Source: Apostichopus japonicus
Taxonomy: Eukaryota > Echinodermata > Holothuroidea > Aspidochirotida > Stichopodidae
NCBI RefSeq assembly: GCF_037975245.1
Contig: NC_092576.1
Location: forward strand, 41,065,611-41,129,610
Reading direction: 5' to 3'
DNA length: 64,000 nt
How positions within the stretch are numbered: the stretch's first letter is position 1; every line of letters begins with the position of its first letter. Under the pieces are notes generated by a model that was given only the letters and a program-made list of their open reading frames with translations, did no database searches and was not told the origin of the DNA. Position numbers and translations under genes: made by a program. Positions 22,229 through 34,020 of the stretch are shown here, in pieces.

Positions 22229-25200
22229 CTGAGACACGTTCACGACTTTTCCAGATGAATCATGTATAACCTTGTTACGAAAATACTGACTTAAAAGTTA
22301 CAGAACCTCCCTCTAACCTATCGTTTGCTCTCCTCTCCACTCGTAAATTAAATAATATTGTAATATATTGTAATATTGTAATCGAAAAAAATTTCACTCT
22401 GAGACAAAGTGTCATGTTGATCTGTATTATTTGATAGATGAGTTGCAAATTACCTGATTTCTTTTAAATTCCTACAACTTGAGGCGTATTTGAAAATGTC
22501 ACTTAGAACTTCTTCACTAAGTTGAAATCCCTTTTGGTGGAACCACAGCTGGCTGACGTCAATCAGTGGTGGTAAACGAACGTCAGTATTCAGAACGATC
22601 TCATTCCGTTCGAGATCAACTGTCTTGAAACATTCATCGAGTGTAAACTTTTTAATTGTAATCTGCGAAAGAGAATGAAAGATAAATATACATGAATCAA
22701 AATTTGATTAATGATCCTAAACAATTTTAACATTTGTTCATCAGCTAAGGTATCCTCTCTGCATTTCATAAACCGGAAAATATGATTCCAAACTTTCTAT
22801 CACAAAACGTCAAAACTGATTATGAGTATAATTACTAAGGTACTATGATATTTTACCTCTCTACTGACAGCTATTTTGAGTAGTTGTATCACTGATCTCT
22901 GTAGTATTCTGGTGTCGTGATGGCGAAGCTGTAGGCCTTCTTCTCCAGAACAAAGGTTCCGCACGTTGTCGATGATAGCATCTATGTTCCCACCTTGCTC
23001 AAGAATACATAAAATGGAAAAGGACTCCATCGCTTTCTGACTGACATCCAGATAATCTAAGATTTGTTTTGCAGCTTTTGGCTTGATACCGCATGCAAAT
23101 CGGTAAACATACTGGAGATGAGAAGGCTCTAAATCTTCCAAAATCTGCCATTTTCCTTCTTCATCGTTTTTCCCTGGTGTAATCTTATCTAAAGCATCAG
23201 CTAGATGATGGGCGGCATACCATTCACAGAATAGACTGTGATAGAAACGAACGTGTGAAACGGTCTTCACATGGTCGGAAGCCTGGACCCACGGCTCATT
23301 CGACATTACGACACTTTTCTCTTCTCGTAATATTCCGATGCTTAAGTAATGTTCAAGGAATTCGTTTCCTAGCTTTTGTATAAGAATGTCTTTGCTAATA
23401 TCGGGGTTATATGAGTGTCCGTTGAGATGATCAAAACAAAGTTTGTCCAACACTTCATGAAAATTCTCACTTAACAGTAACATATCAACGTTCTCATCTT
23501 TTAATTTTAGTTTCAAATGACTATGCAGACACGTGATCATGTAGCGGAAGAAACTGGTCACGGAAGTGCAGTTTCTCAGGGCATCACTCTCTAAACTAAG
23601 ATGTGCATACATCACGAAGAAAAGAGGAACCACGCAGAGATCATTAAGAATTGGATTTGCTTCTAGCCATTCTTTAATTGTATTCTCCATGGATTTGTGG
23701 CCGTTGACGGTCACAGCTTTTTGCATGTACTTATCTTGTGCTTCGGTTTTGAAGCCTGTGAGCCTAATAACGTTCGTCCGGGGTGCGTAGTCCTTAGGAC
23801 GTTGAAGCGACCTTGTTGTTAGAATTACTTTACATTCAGGCAGCATCTTGCCGTTGATGATATCATATACATCTGAGTTTTCTTTAGAGTCTCTTTCAGG
23901 ATATTCATCGAATCCATCCAAAATTATCAAGACAGAGGAAGAGTTAGCTATAAAGTCTTTAATATCATTAACAGTAAATGACGAATTCTTCGGTAAGATG
24001 AACATTTTAATTGCTTCATAAATAGACTTTACTCCTTTCAGTTGTCTCAGGCGTATGAAGAGAAATATGTCGATGTCACTCATGAATGACCCTGGAACTT
24101 TGTTGCACCACTCATAAGCAAGTTGTAATGATAGGGTTGATTTACCATATCCTGGTTCTCCTTCAATAATCCAACGATTACCCATCATCTCAGGATGAGT
24201 AAAAATATTGTTGTAAGAATCTAAAGGTTCCCAAGGATTCTCTTTTTTCTTGTTTTTCGACTTGTATTCAATGCCACCTTCAACATACAGTTCATGCACT
24301 GTAAAATTTCCATGTAAGAAAGGGATTGGTTTGACTGCACTGTAAAGGTTTTCGTAGATAGACTTCAGTTGAGAGAGGAAGAGTGAATCTACATAGACAC
24401 AACATAAACATGAAAAAGTTAACGTAAAACGGTTATTGTAAAATATTTCGAGTGTAAGTTCTGTTTTTTGAATATTTTGTTATATATCAGAAGCACGGCC
24501 AGTGTTCGTCAGAATGTATCAGCTTCCACGTGATCGTTACGTAGAAGAGTACTGGTTACCATGACAATAAGTCTCACACCTAAAAGTGTAATCAGCCACC
24601 CATGATCATATGTCAACACCATTTATACTGTTACAGCATTAGCCCAGATATAATCAATAATTAATTTTACCATTCCTCAATGGCTGACAAATTGGAGGGT
24701 CAGGCTCCATACAAGTACTACTGGAAATTCTATAGATGTTGACTTTTAATGACTTATCCACGTGGTGTTAACGCTAAGATAACTGATTGGTTAACTGCCA
24801 ATTCTACCCTCGATATGTGTTTAAAATTGCTATTGTATCAGCTTTTAATATAGTGATATGAAGTTAAAGGAGAATATCATAAACATTAAAATACGAATTA
24901 AAATGTCGTATTAGAATGTAATAATTCAGACAACGGTACCTTGCCTGGTGACCAATGGGACGCGCTGTAGAAGAGGGAAAAACAAAGAATTAAAATGTAC
25001 ACATCTAGATAAATAGAACATGACCTTCTTATGAGGCATAGTTTCAGTTCACGTGTAGTCATTAAAATGTGCACGTCGAGATAAATAGTGATATGACCTT
25101 CCTTTGAGACATATCTTCAGTTCACGAGTTTTCATTGCATATTTTCTTAATGAAATGGCATAAAACTGTTGGCTTCGGTTAGTTGATTTCAATTATATCT

Positions 25201-28200
25201 CTTTAGATGTCATTACTTGCATTTTAGTTGGAAGTTACAAACCTCTTCATCTTTCTGTGGTAATTTCGATCGTTGTCTTCCCCCAAATACTGCAAAGAGG
25301 TGAAAAGAAGCACATCTTTGAGCTACTTATCGTATAATTTTTTTTCGCAGATAACAGTACATTTATCAGCTATTACTAGTATCTAGGCTACCAAGCAAAA
25401 AATAACTTAATCATGCTGTGTAAGTGTACGACGGGTACATGACGTCATTATTTGGTAAAATACCTGTGTAAAGAATTCCAGCAACGATTACCACAATGAC
25501 AATGATCAAGATGACGACAACGACGATGATGACAGCTATGCTTGTAGAGGGCTGGGTGGTTTCAGCCGTAGTTTGCCCGGTAGGATCCGGCTTAACTGCA
25601 GACAAGATCAGCATGAAATACAATCAGTAAAGCTAAAATTATCTTAAAGCAAAGAGTCTGTCATACTCCCTAAAAAAACAAACAAACAAATCCTTTAAAT
25701 CAGTTGGGACTACTCCTTAGGCCTGCAATAACATTTTACAGTTTATGGGACGTCAAGAGTTACTATGAAAAACTATCATTTAGTGGGTTATGGAACCCCA
25801 CTTCCCGCTGGATATTGGGTCTTATGCATTTGAACAGCGAGCAGGCACTATTGTAAGTAATTTAATAAGTTCCGTGTTAACAATACACTGTACTACAATT
25901 GATCTGGGAAACCGTTACTGATGCCCATACTTAGAATCCATTTTGTTACTCTTTATGTAGAACCTACAATGTTATAAATAACACGTTTTTGATGTAAACA
26001 GAATACATAGATCATCTTTCACGTGAGTTCAACTTACTTAGTCCAGGAAATAACAAATCAATTTTCGAGGACAGGTTAAAATGTTTCGCATTAGATCCTA
26101 TGACTCTGCATTCAACAGTTAGTTTCTTTTCAGCCGTTTCTTTCGTCGTGAAATGTGTAGTAAGAAATACGGTAAAGGTTTCGTCATTGGATGTAGTTTT
26201 CAGTTGCTGATCGTGAAGAGATATCATCTTTGTAGAATCTTCGTGGTACACCCTCCACTCTAATTCTACCTCTGGTCTTATGCCCCTCACACTGCATGTC
26301 AGGCTTCCTGTGTAACCCACATCCAGTACACAGTATTGCTTATGTGTGCATCCCTCGACAACAGGATACCCTGGGATGGGGATCACTAAATAATTGAGAA
26401 TGAGCACAGATACAAGGTTGTTATGAAATTGAAGCTATAGTTTCGTTCATTACAATTAAAATAGATTCCACGAATGATTCAGTTAAAATATTACCCCTAA
26501 TACATGATTATGTTCCCTGTGTACGGAACTCTCACTAATCTTTGAATTTGTAAACAATTTGACACTCTTCAGTAGCAGTTTGTAATATATTTTATCACAT
26601 ATTTTTATTCAGATATTTTCAGAAATGTATACTATTGAATGAAAAGAATGGAACACACCTTTGTCTAATAATATTTATAGTTTTAGTCGTATTATAAAGT
26701 GTGAACTCGTGTTAAGCCTGTTAGTATGCTGCCTAATGAATTACTAATATAGCATGTATGTGATAATATTTCATAAGAATTTCTAAGGAAATCAGCTGTT
26801 CAGACTCGAAGCATCATACATCATTAACAGAACAACGCCTGAACATACCGTACACCACAAGATTAACTGTGGTGGTTCCCTCTGTAGTACCGTCATTGTA
26901 TGTACATCTGTATAAACCTTCATGATGTATGTCCACTTGATCTATGATTAAATTCCCCTCTTCGAGTTTATATTCATCTGATACAACGGATGTTTGACCA
27001 TCACCAACAGCATCGATAAGGACAGTAGTATCAGTAGTAATAGCGTTGTCAGTCTGTGTGATCTTCTCCCAAACGAGTAACTGGTGATGTTCGGCATCAC
27101 ATGGAAGTCGAATCTTCTTATTTCGCTCAACTGCTACCTCTCTTGTTTCCAGCGATGGTGATTCTTTCTCTTGGTTATGAACTAGAACTAAAGATTCAGT
27201 TAGATCCAACAAGTTATATTGATCATCAGCTTTACATACTAGCAGTGCTAGATATGATGAGTGTATAAACGGATCATCCACAGATAGGGAGCTTGTCCAT
27301 GAGTTCGCCAGACTTGAATAAGTCGTTTCGTTGTTTACCGCAATATCACCTCCTATGGTTCTAACTAACCAAGTTAACGCCATGCCAGGTCTAGCTTGTT
27401 GTATTCGACATACTATGGGTCTTTCGTGCTGCCATTGAATGTAGCAGACATCCCCAAAGGCGGCACAGTCGTCAATAACAGGGTGTGTAGGTTCCGGTCG
27501 AACTATAGGTTAGAGATGATTACACACATTTTAACTTCCCTAAAGACTTTAAATTATACTTATATAAACAATCTCGGTTATTATAATTGTATAATGTAAG
27601 TAAGAAATATATACAGGTATTATTCAATTGTTCTATGTTTAGATAAACTTATCATGTCTGGTAAAAGAATGACAATAAATAAAATTATCAATCTTGGTCC
27701 TGAATTATTTTTAACATATAGCGTCATAATATCAAACTTATTTAAGTCAGCTCTATTATATATTATTTTACCTTAGAACTTGTCATCCAAGAAAACAATA
27801 TATACAGTGTGAAGTTTAATCTCAACTAAGGACTCAAAGACAGAGTGATGACCAATTATTAACATGTCCACACAAATGCCATTATTAAAAATGTTGTTGG
27901 GATAACCCCATAATAAATAGAATGTGTACTTACTAAAAGTAATAATATTTATTTCATATTCCCGAGGAAGGTCTTGTAGCGTTTCAAATTCAACCACCGA
28001 GAATTTAGCTTCGTGTTCCACCGATACGTTATTGATTACTAAAGATCCATCTGGATCGATGTTGAACTCCCCTGAAGTATATCCGGTACCGTCTACCCCA
28101 TTGCTGCTGTAACTAATCGTTGGAAGTCCATCTTTTACATCTAAGTTAAAATACCAGTGGATGCTAGAGAAATCCTCACTGAAAGAACACACGATCTTCC

Positions 28201-28725
28201 CAGACTTCCCAATTTCGAGAACTTGTGGAGTTTTGCAAACATCTTCGTCAGCTTTATCATAAAATGCAAAGATCATAGTGTGAATTATTTTTCGAATTTA
28301 AAGTAAGTTTCTGCTCGGAACTTCCTTCACCGTATAGTCGTTTGCACATTTTGTGAATATTTATATTATTATGATATATGTTACTGAAAAAAGTGCTGTC
28401 GATGTAGCATATGAGACAGTGTCAACTTCTACCTTCGTATTGCCAAAAAGCAATTTACATTTTGGGGTATGTTTCACATGCTGCAGGTACTGTTACGATT
28501 TACAACAACAGAGTTTATGAAAAGGCAAGACACTAGAGAAGTTCTGATAAATGTATTTCCCATGTATTCGCCTATGTAGGTTATACAGTAGAAACAAAAT
28601 GAAAATAAGAAATAAACGCGAATGCTGTGGGTAGAAATAACGTGGGATTAATAGTTACTCAACTCACCCAATGCAAAACTTGCAAAAATTATGAAAGCTA
28701 CTGTAAGAATCGGTTGCTTTGCCAT
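22207..28725 (-). CDS. Gene A: Ig-transmembrane-NACHT receptor (whole gene model)
   Basis: Nine well-supported coding exons, plus a tentative tenth, encode about 1107-1114 residues. In order: signal peptide (1-19), Ig-like 1 (20-125), Ig-like 2 and 3 in one exon (126-343), Ig-like 4 (344-459), stalk and membrane helix (460-503), a ~24-residue juxtamembrane linker, a NACHT ATPase exon (528-1038) and a C-terminal exon starting an LRR-like segment. Exons join in consistent phase: phase 1 through the ectodomain, phase 0 between the juxtamembrane exons and after NACHT. NACHT proteins are STAND ATPases that oligomerise on sensing a ligand, and they are normally cytosolic. Here extracellular Ig domains replace the usual death-fold N-terminus. 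I infer a cell-surface immune receptor signalling through NACHT oligomerisation. Gene B has the same architecture, which argues strongly against a chance chain of exons. The start ATG has G at -3 and +4, and a splice acceptor 17 bases upstream indicates a 5' UTR intron. The 3' end is uncertain. Confidence 0.85.
22454..22662 (-). CDS. Gene A exon 9: C-terminal exon leading into an LRR-like segment
   Basis: 209 bp, phase 0 in and phase 2 out; acceptor TTTCGCAG, donor GTAATT. It begins ITIKKF and ends with YASSCRNLKEI, the typical start of an NLR leucine-rich repeat. Gene B's counterpart is also 209 bp and ends CRNIKES. Confidence 0.8.
22857..24388 (-). CDS. Gene A exon 8: NACHT ATPase domain
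   Basis: 1532 bp, phase 1 in and phase 0 out at AGAG/GTAAAA. Walker A GEPGYGKST lies at 24135-24161 and Walker B with the acidic pair (LIILDGFDEYP) at 23898-23933. A sensor-1-like ILTTRS follows, then helical regions with the NLR-like FRYMITCLHSH and FYHSLFCEWYAAHHLA. All catalytic elements are intact, so ATP binding and hydrolysis are likely. The nearest relative in view is the gene B exon; the gene C exon is more distant. No CARD, PYD, Death or DED precedes the NACHT. Confidence 0.95.
24940..24964 (-). CDS. Gene A exon 7: 25 bp microexon
   Basis: 25 bp, phase 0 in and phase 1 out, preceded by TTCTACAG and followed by GTACCG. Encodes RVPLVTRQ. It is required to bring exon 6 (phase 0 end) into frame with the NACHT exon (phase 1 start). 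Gene B has an equivalent of the same length with a VP-V core. Confidence 0.7.
25243..25289 (-). CDS. Gene A exon 6: juxtamembrane exon
   Basis: 47 bp, phase 1 in and phase 0 out, with a GTTTGT donor. It encodes FGGRQRSKLPQKDEE, basic next to the membrane as expected for a cytosolic flank. Gene B has a 50 bp equivalent also ending in EE. Confidence 0.7.
25464..25595 (-). CDS. Gene A exon 5: stalk and transmembrane helix
   Basis: 132 bp, phase 1 to 1. A Thr/Ser/Pro-rich stalk (PTGQTTAETTQPSTS) precedes a hydrophobic helix of about 23 residues, mostly Val and Ile (AVIIVVVVILIIVIVVIVAG). This places the Ig domains outside the cell and everything downstream in the cytosol. Confidence 0.88.
26038..26385 (-). 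CDS. Gene A exon 4: Ig-like domain 4
   Basis: 348 bp, phase 1 to 1, donor GTAAGT. The canonical cysteines are in SLTCSVRG and LTVECRV, the tryptophan in ELEWRVY, and there is an additional cysteine pair near the start (EGCTHKQYC). It is the membrane-proximal domain and is well conserved with gene B. Confidence 0.85.
26849..27502 (-). CDS. Gene A exon 3: Ig-like domains 2 and 3
   Basis: 654 bp, phase 1 to 1. Domain 2 has several cysteines (DDC, DVCYIQW, IVCRIQ) and closes with YLALLVCKA. Domain 3 runs from KIRLPCD through LLVWEK to HHEGLYRCTY and TVNLVVY, a complete Ig pattern. Two Ig domains in one exon is the same in gene B. Confidence 0.85.
27934..28251 (-). CDS. Gene A exon 2: Ig-like domain 1
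   Basis: 318 bp, phase 1 to 1, donor GTAAGT. The Ig B-strand cysteine (GKIVCSF) and core tryptophan (SSIHWYF) are present. The expected F-strand cysteine is missing: the segment reads HEAKFSVVEFE. An extra cysteine sits near the exon start (VCKTPQ). Gene B shows the same pattern, so the altered disulfide is a family trait rather than damage. Confidence 0.85.
28668..28725 (-). CDS. Gene A exon 1: signal peptide
   Basis: Starts MAKQPILTVAFIIFASFALG: a basic residue, a hydrophobic core, then small residues. The exon is 58 bp and ends in phase 1 at GTGAGT. Gene B's first exon is also 58 bp, with a signal peptide and GTGAGT donor. Confidence 0.85.
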
Positions 28726-28930
28726 CACTTTATCGTAACGGTCTGCACGAGGAAAAAAAAATCAAAATTATCTTTACTGTATTGTATTGTGCTGTTGTGC
28801 TGTGTTATACATTTAGTTAAACTATACTACTGCAGAACGCTTTTGCAAGGTACAAGCTGATATATTATATTTACATATAACCAGCAAAGTCAACTTTCGT
28901 TTCACAAAACACGCGATGAATGCTTGAAAG

Positions 28931-30262
28931 AGATCAAAGTGCGACAATTTATACAATATGTACGTTATATATGCTGTGTCTGAAACTATATGACCGATAT
29001 ACCGAAATGCGCAGTGGCTCTCTGTAACGTTAATTTCACACAGGTGACAGGGGTAGTATTAACACTATTCAGTAAGAAATTTTACGCTACTGCATTTTAG
29101 TTATTTGCTGGGCTGTAGTCGATTCCACTAGAATCAAGTCCGTGTCCGAGTCTTTCAGGGCACCCAGTTGTTAGTCCAGGCTATGAATTATGCAATGTAA
29201 TCTCATCTACCCGAGTTCCCTGCCTCTGCCCCCCCCCGTATCCCATGTAGTTACATATGTCCATAATATATCTATATATGCTCCTGTGATGTAATATATT
29301 TGAGCAGTTCAACTGGGGTAAGGTGTACACTCCGGTTAGCTGTACCATCAAAACACATGGAAAAGCTGCTTGGAAATACTTGTAATAGATCAAAGTGAGA
29401 CAATGTATAAACACGTACGTTGTTTATGCTATTTTTGAAACTATATGACTGATATACCGAAATGCGCAGTGGCTCTCTGTAACGTTAATTTCACACAGGT
29501 GACAGGGCGTAGTATTAACACTATTCAGTAAGAAATTTTACGCTACTGCATTTTAGTTATTTGCTGGGCTGTAGTCGATTCCACTAGAATCAAGTCCGTG
29601 TCCGTATCCGAGTCTTTCAGGGCACCCAGTTGTTAGTCCAGGCTTTGAATTATGCAATGTAATCTCATCTACCCGAGTTCCCTGCCTCTGCCCCCCGTAT
29701 CCCATGTAGTTACATATGTCCATAATATATCTATATATGCTCCTGTGATGTAATATATTTGAGGAGTTCAACTGGGGTAAGGTGTACACTCCGGTTAGCT
29801 GTACCATCAAAACACATGGAAAAGCTGCTTGGAAATAATAGATCAAAGTGAGACAATGTATAAAACACGTACGTTGTTTATGCTATGTTTGAAACTATAT
29901 GACTGATATACCGAATTGAGCAGTGGCTCTCTGTATCGTTAATTTTACACAGGTGTCTGGGGTAGTTTTAACACTATTCAGTATGAAAAATTACGCTTCT
30001 GCATTTTAGTTATTTGCTGGGCTGTAGTATATTCCACTAGAATCAAGTCCGTGTCCTTGTCCGATTCTTTCCAGGGCACCCAGTTGTTAGTCCAGGCTTT
30101 GAATTATGCAATGTAATCTCATCTACCTGAGTTCCCTGCCTCTGCCTCCCCGTATCCCATGTGGTTACATATGTCCATGTTTTATCTATATATGCTCCTA
30201 TTCTGTAATATATATATCGAGCAGTTCAACTGGAGTAAGGTGTACACTCCCCTTAGCTGTAA
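28931..30262. repeat. Tandem repeat, ~455 bp unit, 2.9 copies, upstream of gene A
   Basis: Units start at AGATCAAAGTG (28931, 29387, 29840). They share CAGTGGCTCTCTGTAACG, TTATTTGCTGGGCTGTAGT and GGGTAAGGTGTACACTCC. Units 1 and 2 are nearly identical and unit 3 is more diverged. The array begins about 200 bases upstream of gene A's signal-peptide exon, in the region shared with the divergent gene D. Open frames inside it are periodic artefacts. Confidence 0.9.
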
Positions 30263-31758
30263 CAGTAATACACAGGGAGACTCTGCATTTCAGGAACACC
30301 GATGATACATCGATTACACCAACCCACCCTGATTCAAACATAATGGTTGCCCCTCCCCTACGTGTTGTTAAAAATGATTGCTCCAGAACTGCAACACTGG
30401 TTGAGATTCGCTTGAGTCATTTAGTATTACCAACACGACCTGGGGAGTGTGGTAATGGGTAGGGTCGATGGGGTATACAGAAAGCGAAAATGGGGCCTAA
30501 ATATATATGACTTTAGACAGAATCGATATTTTAACGTCTTCGAAGAAACAAAAATCTAGTGCAGTTTTAATGCCTGTTGCTCTTTATACTCTTTGTATCA
30601 GCATCTTCTTTCTACACCAAATATGTACGAACTTTGGGTGGATAGGCTACTTGGAAGAACCTATATGTTAACAAGACAGTAACGTGTGTTGTACACCCAC
30701 TATTATGTATCGTAATTCATAATTCTCTCTCTCTCTCTGGTTTCAGCGTACTGTCATTCTCTGACGCAAATATAACCTTGTTCCATAATTGTTTTCCATA
30801 ATGTTTTTGGCATTAACTTTTGATGAAAAGAATTAACGTCATTTGACGGTGAATGTTTATCAACCATGAGTCAACACCGGCCAAAATCACAGACGCCATG
30901 TTGTCTAGATTCATTTCGGTCACAATAGCATTATGCTTTATTCCTAGTCTTCATTAACTATACCTATTCAATATCTGTTTGATAGGGTACCTTAAAGCGA
31001 GTACTTACTATTAAATATGATCTCTTCTTCTCTTCTTCTGAGAAAATTACTTCGGATATTGGAGACTGGTTCACGACCTGTGCCTGTGGTATATTAACAA
31101 GTACCTCGTAATACTATAACTATATAAAAATCACTGCATTGTTCAGTTAAGGCAACCTAGCGCTCGATCACTGCAAATGCAACATGCATAATCATGAATG
31201 CCACGCGAAGGTCATGTTTACCAAAACCGTTAGTTCAAAATAATAAATAAAAAAATATAATGAAACACGGCACAGCCTGTAGGCTAAAGTCCATTTACTA
31301 ATCTACGATTTTAGTTCTGCAACAAGTGTAGTAAGTGATTGATAAATCCTACAATGGTAATGGTTGCGTTCGTGGCGACGCTAACGGGAAGGGGCACAAC
31401 CAATTATACTTCTGGAGATGGAAAGTGGAAGTGGGAAGTGGGGAAAGATTTCGTCAAGAAAAGCCCCCCCCCCATATGCAGATAGAATATTAAAAAAGAT
31501 AATAATGAACAGTACATAAAGGTATACATGTAAATATGGGAAAACCTATACAGTCAAACAATTATACAACTTGGTGTGAATAGCTGAAACAACTTTGCTT
31601 CTTAACATGCTTCATTTTATGTAAATGTCCTTATAGATCCCTCCCATAGATGACTTTATATATTAGCCTCAATCCCACCCCCAACAACCAACCAACCAAC
31701 CAACCACAATACAAAAGGTATGATCGCGCACTTGTTAAATGTGCATCAGTATCTCTAG
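30263..31758. other. Intergenic between genes A and D
   Basis: No supported exon. Contains a (CT)n tract near 30725 and a (CCAA)n tract near 31685. Confidence 0.5.
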
Positions 31759-31888
31759 TGAATATAATTTACAATATATTTCTGTAGTGTTAAAGTATTT
31801 GAAAAAGAATGTTACTTCGGTACATCTTTCAAAAGATTATTGCCTTATGGATGACAATGGACGTTTACGTGTCGTTTTCTTAAGGAAG
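31759..31888 (+). CDS. Possible exon of remnant P2
   Basis: An open stretch between a TATCTCTAG acceptor and an AAG/GTTGGA donor, phase 2 in and phase 0 out. It encodes a coding-like sequence with KNVTSVHLSKDYCL and NGRLRVVF, which resembles Ig strands. No start exon was found upstream. A further cysteine-rich frame with five NxS/T sites lies at 32000-32175. Phases between these pieces do not all agree, so I do not join them. Confidence 0.25.
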
Positions 31889-31999
31889 GTTGGACTGAAT
31901 TCCATAATAAGAGGATACTTGAGATAACTACACAGAAAGTCACTCATCTTAAAATCTCCCTGAAATGTTGTTTTAAACGCATAATTAACAAGGAGAGGT

Positions 32000-32175
32000 A
32001 TGTGTGATGTCTCCATCGTATACGTACATTCACGAAAATGTAATTACACTTGCATTTTTAATGTATCTGTATCGCACTCCACCACAACGGTCATGGTACA
32101 TGAAAGCACAATCTACTATATGTTAATTCATGAAAATTGCACAGAAAACCATTCAATTATAGGCAAATATACGAG
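32000..32175 (+). CDS. Possible cysteine-rich exon of remnant P2
   Basis: About 58 codons containing CDVSIVY, KCNYTCIF and several N-glycosylation sites, ending at an AG/GTTTGG donor. The glycosylation and cysteine density fit an extracellular Ig-like region. The left boundary is not defined. Confidence 0.25.
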
Positions 32176-32404
32176 GTTTGGAAATTAAGGTATCAATTTC
32201 TCCCTTGATTATTTTTTTTTGGACATAAAATGTTTTTTAATAGTCTTGTAACCTTTAGTAATTACCAAGGTAACTGAGAATTTGATGGTTTTTCTTCATA
32301 AAATTAACTTTGAAATGCAACGCTTTCCTTAATACCGCAAAAAAGTTCTGTATTTCGAATTTCCGGGCTTTATTATTTGAGGCAGGCAACTGGATGTACA
32401 TTCG

Positions 32405-32718
32405 TTGAGAGCGTGGTGGCCAATTGGCTATGGCGTCGGAATCGTGATCCAAGGATTGCTGGTTCGATTCCTGCCTAGTTCATTACGTTGTGTCATTGGG
32501 CAAGATGCTATATCTCACTTGCCTTTCTCGACCCAGGGTTAAATGGGTACCCGTGAGGTAACTTGTCATTGGGCGCAGTATATAACTGTTGCCAACTGGA
32601 GGGATTGTCTCTGGGACAGGTTATCATTGAGCAGGGGTAATATAACGTCTGTAAGCGATGTGATATGGTTTACCATGAATAGCGTAGCTAAATGCCTAAT
32701 ATTATTATTATTATTCAC
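32405..32718 (+). mobile_element. tRNA-derived SINE with (ATT)n tail
   Basis: The head has a box A-like TGGCCAATTGGCTATGGCG and box B GGTTCGATTCC at tRNA spacing. The body contains GTCATTGGGCAAGATGC and CTCGACCCAGGGTTAAATGGGTACC, a motif I recognise as common in SINE bodies of marine deuterostomes. It ends in (ATT)n at about 32700-32716. Confidence 0.8.
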
Positions 32719-33104
32719 AAATCTCCAAAAGAGGAATAACATATATTGTTGAAATGGTACATGTCTTGGTGTCGCCGACATCAAGTTATATCCAAATGCT
32801 AGTAACAACTTCAAGTGTATTCCAGAGGCGCAAAACCATAAACATCTCGCAACCAGAATGTACAAGCAAAAAATACATTCAGGTGTGGTACCGCCTATAA
32901 ATATTCAAAAAAAGTATTCAACATTGCTTCAAAAGTAAAAACCATTCTGCATACTACAACACTCCATTTTACCAAATTTTCTCAAATATGAAGGGAAACG
33001 CCTTCCTTCGACAAACTCAACATTTTAGCCCCAGTAAAGTGGTTGCACTCTACACTGTTTTCACATACACAGAAGCATGAATACATACACTAAATTAGGT
33101 TCTT

Positions 33105-33520
33105 GAGAGTATGGTGTAAGATTTGACAAACTCTGTGCCTCGGAAACCGGATGCCTTCAGGAATATACCAGTCAATTTGTAAAATGTATCAGATATCATG
33201 TCTATGGCACTACTTCTATAATTATATAGTGGCGTTAGTGAATATAAACGTTCTGCCATTACAAAAAGTAACGTATGGTATTTCAGTGACATGCAGAGGT
33301 AGATGAAGGGTTGGGGGTGGGGGGGGGGTGTTGCCATGCAAAACTCTTTCTCTCAAAAACCAGTAGCGTGTCAGGAATATACCAGTCAAATTGTATTGTA
33401 TTTCTACAGCATTACTTATATTATTATATAGAGGCATTGTAAGTGAATATACTAATTCTGGTAGTACAAAGATTAACGTATGGTATTGCAGTGATATGCG
33501 CAGGGAGTTGGATTGGGGAG
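33105..33520. repeat. Tandem duplication, ~215 bp unit
   Basis: The phrase CAGGAATATACCAGTCAA, then the TATATAG-GGC block and AACGTATGGTATT-CAGTGA, occur twice, near 33158 and 33373. A G-rich tract ends the first unit. The copies differ by scattered changes and indels. Confidence 0.75.
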
Positions 33521-33704
33521 CCAACACATTTCCTATTAGTGACATAATTTGAAATTCAGAAAACTATGTTATTCCCTTAAATAGCAGTATGTGCCATAAG
33601 AGATTGCATCCGATACTCGATATATTAACAATATATTTACTACAAATAATATAGTTCATATATTCATTTAATTGAATAACATATTTTATTGTGTTTTAAT
33701 AATG

Positions 33705-33901
33705 ATATCATTGTTCAGTCCTCTAATCGATCGCAGTTTTATTGCTGTTGTATTCCAGGTGTTAAAGGCATCCGTATGAATAATAATGAACTGAAAGTCG
33801 TAGTAAATTTCAATGGGGGTTTATCAAAACTTGCTCCTTCTAGTCGATCAACACCTTACGCGGAAGGAAACTGTTTGCTCTTCTATAATATCAAGATATA
33901 A
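33705..33901 (+). CDS. Possible terminal exon of remnant P2 (CCC motif)
   Basis: After ATCATTGTTCAG an open frame reads SQFYCCCIPGVKGIRMNNN and runs to TAA at 33899. The YCCCIP core corresponds to the CQCVP of the 824 exon and CQCIV of gene E's last exon. It ends 120 bases before gene D's start codon. It could be the 3' end of a small Ig gene whose other exons are uncertain. Confidence 0.35.
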
Positions 33902-34020
33902 TGTTTCTTTCAAGCGAAATCAACCCTTCTGCTTCGTGAACTTTTAAAAGATGAGCTGTATATTTCATGGTTATCGTGTCTTGTATTTTTAGAAAAAGTA
34001 AACTTTTTTTTGCTATTATA

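Noticed and set aside
23566-23790. Plus-strand frame inside the gene A NACHT exon
   Set aside because: Antisense shadow of a clearly conserved coding exon. The antisense frames in the B and C NACHT exons are likewise shadows.
25411-25463. Reading past the membrane exon donor, giving a stop after TYTA
   Set aside because: A strict donor (ACAG/GTATTT) precedes it, and the spliced version agrees in phase with two downstream exons and with gene B. Retained-intron use, giving a receptor without NACHT, remains possible but unsupported.
29181-30462. Three similar frames in the 455 bp repeat
   Set aside because: They occur on both strands of the tandem array with no start or splice support, and shift between units.
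32405-32480. Possible functional tRNA gene (plus strand)
   Set aside because: The cloverleaf does not close, and it is followed by a SINE body and (ATT)n tail.
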